A stretch of 22,105 bases of DNA from assembly GCA_026419775.2 (NCBI GenBank), contig JAOPGA020001334.1:1-22105 (forward strand), read 5' to 3'. Position 1 is the stretch's first letter; every line of letters begins with the position of its first letter. This document shows positions 18,079 through 22,105 of this stretch, one piece after another. The notes under the pieces were generated by a model, which worked only from the letters and a program-made list of their open reading frames with translations, searched no databases and had not been told where the DNA came from. The position numbers and the translations under genes were made by a program. This DNA comes from Acrasis kona. Lineage: Eukaryota > Heterolobosea > Eutetramitea > Acrasida > Acrasidae.

Positions 18079-18513
18079 TCAATCTGAGTCATTTTCAAGA
18101 TCTTGCAACTCCTTTATTAATTTCTTCCTTTGAGCCATCTGTTGTAAAAGTAGCAATGTGGTGAGTTTTGATTGCTTATTATATTTTAAAACTTCTAAAT
18201 CCTGAGCCTCAAATATTTTATGACATATTTTGTCCCCTCTCCTTGTTGTAAGCTTATTGTGTGCTTGTGTTTTCATGGAATTGATATGCGCCTGACAATA
18301 CTTTTTAGTTTTGATGTTAAATAAATCTTTTGATTTGCTGCTTTGCATTAGCGCTTCCCAGTTAATTTTAAATTCAACAAAGCACTTTACCAACAATAAT
18401 GACTCTTCTTTTGTGAATTTAACATTCCCAGAAGGAGTGATTCTGTCTTTAGGAACTTCCTTTTCTAATTCCTCTGGACTGTCTTCTTTGTTCTCTGTAA
18501 GTGAGTCGTACAA
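18079..18513 (-). CDS. Possible Myb/SANT-like DNA-binding protein (5' incomplete)
   Basis: The frame contains KFTKEESLLLVKCFVEFKINWEALMQSS...CQAHINSMK, which fits the spacing of a Myb/SANT helix bundle (acidic first helix, Trp in the second, basic third helix). A Lys/Leu-rich coiled-coil-like tail follows (KKLIKELQDLEND). There is no ATG at the front: the frame is open upstream to about 18550 (SSKTIKEWGLYDSL) and an acceptor (cacttacag) lies at about 18497, so a 5' exon is expected. Proteins of this type accompany Harbinger elements, which makes a link to the pseudogene at 12.5-13.5 kb conceivable but unproven. Confidence 0.4.
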   Translation of the reverse strand: MYDSLTENKEDSPEELEKEVPKDRITPSGNVKFTKEESLLLVKCFVEFKINWEALMQSSKSKDLFNIKTKKYCQAHINSMKTQAHNKLTTRRGDKICHKIFEAQDLEVLKYNKQSKLTTLLLLQQMAQRKKLIKELQDLENDSD

Positions 18514-18571
18514 ACCCCATTCTTTTATTGTTTTTGAACTTTTACAAAGAATTTAACACAACCTACAGATC

Positions 18572-19051
18572 ATGGTATCACAGAAGAAAGCAGCAACAAA
18601 GGCCTCTTCAAAGCAAACACCAAAGAAACCAACAGCAAAGAAAAAGGCTATAGAAGATGCAGGACATTCCCCACAGAAAAGGAAGAAGAACTCAGAGGAA
18701 GGGATTAAGGAGGAGACAGAAGACAACACTTCAAATAAATTTAGATTGGGAGACATATCTTTGCCTAAACAAGATATATTCAATACCCAACTAATCTTGT
18801 TACAGACCACCAGTTTAACTCGCCAATTAACGGTTTGTGTGATCTGTTTCTCATTTAAACCTTACAAAGCCACCTCTACTTCCCACTATATATCACTACG
18901 CCAGTCACCAACTTCCGCACCACTTTCAAGGCCATATATAGATCCTTTGTTTCTAGAAAAACCCCAATCACCCCCAACAAACTCTAAAAGTAAGAAATCT
19001 ATACATGAGGTCACATTTACTTCTCTAACCATTCCGCCCACTCCCTCCTAA
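18572..19051 (+). CDS. Lys-rich small ORF of unknown function
   Basis: ATG at 18572 opens 159 codons. The first 55 residues are Lys/Ala/Ser-rich like a histone-tail or nuclear-localising segment (KKPTAKKKA, KRKKN), then acidic, then Ser/Pro-rich. The open frame begins about 60 bases from the front of the oppositely oriented Myb-like ORF, so the two may share a promoter. The second half (from about 18800) is less convincing and may be intron or 3' UTR read through. No family recognised. Confidence 0.35.
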   Translation: MVSQKKAATKASSKQTPKKPTAKKKAIEDAGHSPQKRKKNSEEGIKEETEDNTSNKFRLGDISLPKQDIFNTQLILLQTTSLTRQLTVCVICFSFKPYKATSTSHYISLRQSPTSAPLSRPYIDPLFLEKPQSPPTNSKSKKSIHEVTFTSLTIPPTPS

Positions 19052-19709
19052 TAGACTTCAATGCCTACAACAATACCACACTTTGACTTGCACATTGTTT
19101 GCCCTCACAGGAATAGTGCATAGTCTATGTAAATCTCAAAAATTTGAAATGAGCTAAGTAATGAATGCTAATTAAAAATAAATTTATTTTGTTTAATATG
19201 GTAATACTTGATTTCTAATAATAATTGATGCAATTTTTTCGCATACATTTGATGTTGATCTGCAGAGTGCTACTATAAAATTTTGTGTNGTGACAACACT
19301 AGAGTACAGTAATGTTTGTNGTGAAACTAGGATTAGATATCCAAACTGAAAATATATGAAACAAATATATATAGAACAACACGACGGTAACTTTCTCCCG
19401 GTAAACCTTTGTTGCAAAGGTTTTCTAGTATATTACAACCATTGGATCCCACTCAAACAATCGGACTAACCAGTCATGCTAAAATTTTACCACTAATGTC
19501 ACTTATGGTAGGGACTTTAACACATACAGAAATTTAATAAAAATAAGTTATTTTCAATGTATTCTTTATTTTTTAATTAAATCGCATCAATTGGGATCGG
19601 GCGCCCGATGTAACTTGACCGGATGTCCCCAGCTAGTTGACCAATCTTGTTATGACAAGATCGGGCGCCCGATGTAACTTGGTCAGGTTCTTTTATGCAA
19701 AATTATCAT
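19052..19709. other. Low-coding interval with unresolved bases
   Basis: AT-rich, no supported gene. Two ambiguous bases (19290 and 19320) occur in similar TGTN-GTG contexts 30 bases apart, pointing to an assembly or polymorphism issue. The right part carries a duplicated GC-rich palindrome listed separately. Confidence 0.4.
19595..19681. repeat. Direct repeat pair carrying a GC-rich palindrome
   Basis: An identical 23-base segment occurs at 19595-19617 and 19659-19681. Each contains the perfect palindrome ATCGGGCGCCCGAT followed by GTAACTTG. The spacer holds CTTGTTATGACAAG, itself almost palindromic. The GC content is sharply above the surroundings. Confidence 0.85.
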
Positions 19710-20045
19710 TTATTTCATCAAATGAGAAGGAGGTTTCTTGTCAAGACGCTTGAAAGCATGTTTCCTTTGTTGCATGATGGTAGCAACTTTAACTGCTTCT
19801 TCACTATAGAGGACGAGATCTGCGGCAAGCCATGTGATTACATCTTTGCTGCGAAATACTTAAACACATAAACTTGAGTTCGCAATGAACGTCGCATAAA
19901 CGTACACGTATACGGAATAAACATTTTTGAAGCGGAGATTGTCGATTAATTCTTCGCTATAAAACTTGGATTTTATGGGGCCAGTGACTTTGTCATGTTC
20001 AATTGGTATTTTGCCGCGTGTCGTTGATTCTAAGGCCGCGTGAGA
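19710..20045 (-). pseudogene. Weak minus-strand coding remnant
   Basis: A minus frame bounded by TGA (20046-20048) and TAA (19710-19712) stays open for 111 codons apart from one TAA at 19860-19862. It reads KIPIEHDKVTGPIKSKFYSE, LIDNLRFKNVYSVYVYVYATF, then after the stop RSKDVITWLAADLVLYSEEA and a basic end. The content looks protein-like on both sides of the stop, so this may be a dead exon. I do not recognise the family. Confidence 0.3.
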
Positions 20046-20048
20046 TCA

Positions 20049-20388
20049 GAACAATGAAGGATTGTGAACCATGATTTTTGAAATGTAATCTTCAAACCTG
20101 TCCTCTCCAAATTCTTGTTTGCAGTATGTTTACTTCCAAGTTAGAAGGCATCAAATGACAAATGTCTTTAGTTGGTTACAGTTTCCATCAATTATTACGA
20201 AAGTAAGGGTAATGTCTTTATGAACGCCACTTATATATCCCTAAAAAATATTTTATTTGTAATAGTGTGATCTGGAGCATGCATTAATGGTGAAGATCCA
20301 ATCACTGCTTTCTGAGCAAAGGCCGATACTCATATGAATAAATTCATATTTACCGACATCTGTAAGGATCCGACAAATATCTACTGCA
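20049..20388. other. Non-coding interval upstream of the MULE-like gene
   Basis: No supported gene. It should contain the 5' region of the transposase gene; no terminal inverted repeat could be paired because the other end of the element lies beyond the window. Confidence 0.3.
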
Positions 20389-22105
20389 ATGAATCCAAGT
20401 AGTCACCGTTGCTGTTTGTTCAATTATCAATTTTTACCGCGCAACATTCGGCCAACCCCAAAATCGTTAAAGTTTGACATCATGACAACACCTACTTCAA
20501 AGTTAGAGTGTATGCATTATGCACAAAATATAACGGTAGATTATGGTGGTCTGAATATATTAAATGACACCTTTGCAAAGACAAACAACAATGAGATGAT
20601 GTCATATATTTTGAGAAATCCATCTGTACCTTTTTACTCGTATTTGCATGAAGATGTTTTAAAGTTCAAAGTAGATGACGCTGTGACTATTTTAACAACT
20701 TGCTGGGATGACAACTTGGTAGTCAACAATCCATTATCATACATTCCATATGGACTTGTAGGGTTTTATTTCTTTACAATCAAATCACTTGGATCAGAAG
20801 ACCACAGGAAAGATGGGTTTAGATCATGGAAGAATTTATCTAGCAGGCAGCGGAAAGCACTTGGTGAGGATGTAATACACACACCGTTCACACACAGCAA
20901 AACAACATCTTTCCGTCGGGATGAGTATGTTTTGAAATTTAAGAAGAGAGATGTTCATCGTGGCTTGATGCTATACTGGAGGAATACACCTATCAAAAAT
21001 CTTTTTGATCTGGTTAGTGACAGTGTGCGATCATCAAAGAAATTTATGGAAGATCTAAGGACAAATGTTGATCCAAGTGAACCAACAGAAGATGCATACT
21101 ACCGTTCGTTACGCTCTGTAAAGCATTCTGCATTGTGCCCTAAACAGATTCAAAACGTTAAATATAGCTATAAAGACACAAAGAATGAGTCTATGCACAT
21201 TAGTAGGACAAGTGCTCTCTTCCCTGATGTTGTGCAAGCTGCTGGGACAATAAATGATCAGTTTGCCATCCTTTGGACCAAAGACAGTATAGCAGCAATG
21301 AAATACGCGCATGAGTGGTACATTGACACAACTTTCAACCTTTGGCAGGGCTATGTGACATCTTTGGTGTTCAATAATCCCTTTGTAGAATCCAAGAAAC
21401 TTCATGTCGGATTTGTATACCTCCATCAAGTAAGTAACATGTTTATATTATTGAACAACTAAATAAATAGTCAAAAAAAACTCAAGTACACGTTAGAGCT
21501 CTGTCATACCTTGAACAATCCCTTGGAATCAAAATCAAGAACCATGTAATTATCAGCGATGGTGATGAAGCCACCATGAACGCTTGGAGGACCCTTTATC
21601 CCGATGTCGTCACTCTTTTGTGCAACCTTCACTATCGTCTGAACTGTGAGTTAAAATTAAAAGAGTATAAATTCAACAGTGATCAAATCAAATTTGTGAT
21701 GGATACCATTAAAGGAACACAGGCAAATCTTGGCTTGATGGACATGAAGGAGGAAGACATTTCTTCATGCCTTAAAGACGTCATGAATTATTGGGATCAG
21801 GTACTTGGAGACCAGCGGTTCTCAAAATATTTTGAAAAGTACAAGCTCAAACCACTTTTCAAGTATATCTGTCAATCCGCAAAAGCCAAAGCAGGAATGC
21901 CTAACCTGCGCGTTACAACAAACATAGTTGAGTTGTGGCACAGATGTATGAAGAGGAAGCTCAAGGATGATAGACAAAACAGCATGCATGATGTGATTCT
22001 TTACTTTGTTGAAAAGTTTACAAGTCAATCGCACAAATTTTACGAAGCATACATTGGACAGAGTAAGAAGATGAAACTTATCAAAGGTATCTCAAATACT
22101 AAACT
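20389..22105 (+). CDS. MULE-like transposase gene (3' partial, one intron)
   Basis: Exon 1 starts at ATG 20389, or at the second in-frame ATG 20482 (MTTPTSK). It reaches the MULE-type RNase H core: YIDTTFNLWQGYV (D313), then LVFNNPFVESKKLHVGFVYLHQ. After a short intron the frame continues with VIISDGDEATMNAW (second Asp, 21558-21560), LLCNLHYRLN (the C-x2-H of the family), and TNIVELWHRCMKRKL (Glu, 21930-21932). The best in-frame junction removes 21434-21486 (GTAACA donor, ctcaag acceptor); the stronger GTAAGT donor at 21430 does not restore the frame with any nearby acceptor. No other break is seen. The C-terminus, where a SWIM finger is expected, is outside the window. Confidence 0.75.
21434..21486 (+). 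other. Intron between the two catalytic Asp codons of the MULE-like gene
   Basis: 53 nt, GTAACA...ctcaag. Chosen because it alone joins LHQV to VRALSYLEQ in frame. Confidence 0.5.

Noticed and set aside
1-22105. CRISPR arrays, tRNA and rRNA genes
   Set aside because: No regularly spaced identical repeats with unique spacers, and no cloverleaf or rRNA-like blocks were seen on either strand.

Overview
The window is eukaryotic nuclear DNA made almost entirely of mobile-element genes in different stages of decay. The evidence for a eukaryote is short GT-AG introns that restore reading frames (40 and 77 nt in one gene, about 53 nt in another), AATAAA poly(A) signals at or overlapping stop codons, AT-rich composition, and eukaryotic transposon and domain families (P-element-like, PIF/Harbinger, piggyBac, MULE-like, Ulp1, BRCT, SWIM). 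The small introns and the mix of DNA transposons would fit an early-branching animal such as a sponge, or a transposon-rich fungus or protist. I cannot settle the lineage from the sequence.

Layout. Positions 1-85 hold the 3' end of an unknown + strand gene, followed by AT-rich imperfect repeats. From 4749 down to 672 (minus strand) lies a very large composite gene. In order it has an RNase H-like transposase-type core, a C2H2 finger, a DEDDh 3'-5' exonuclease, a CXC-type cysteine cluster and a Ulp1-type cysteine protease. A 2-oxoglutarate/Fe(II) dioxygenase domain follows in an overlapping frame, probably joined by an intron. Its 5' end abuts a truncated Toll/interleukin-1-receptor-like remnant on the + strand (4726-5124). 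About 800 bases of non-coding DNA then lead to a three-exon + strand gene (5930-9283) with a SWIM-type zinc finger and a second Cys cluster.

The last codons of that gene are interrupted by a complete two-gene IS630/Tc1-type transposon (9233-11762). It has 26-bp terminal inverted repeats with one mismatch and a TA duplication, a Q-rich accessory protein on + and a DD34E transposase on -. Joining the flanks across the TA shows the original stop four codons after the insertion point, so the element changed only the protein's tail and displaced its 3' UTR.

Downstream are a PIF/Harbinger transposase pseudogene (minus, 12459-13468) and a piggyBac pseudogene (plus, 13989-16109) with inactivating changes that look like G-to-A. 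Next come unidentified broken coding remnants (16551-17262), a BRCT-like remnant (17608-18045), a divergent pair of small ORFs (18079-19051), a low-coding stretch with a duplicated GC-rich palindrome, and a 3'-truncated MULE-like transposase gene (20389 to the window end).

The most unusual items are the composite gene at 672-4749 (nuclease, SUMO-type protease and dioxygenase linked to a transposase core), its head-to-head SWIM gene, and the clean case of a transposon supplying a host ORF with a new C-terminus and stop codon. All family assignments are motif-based readings by eye; no database search was possible.
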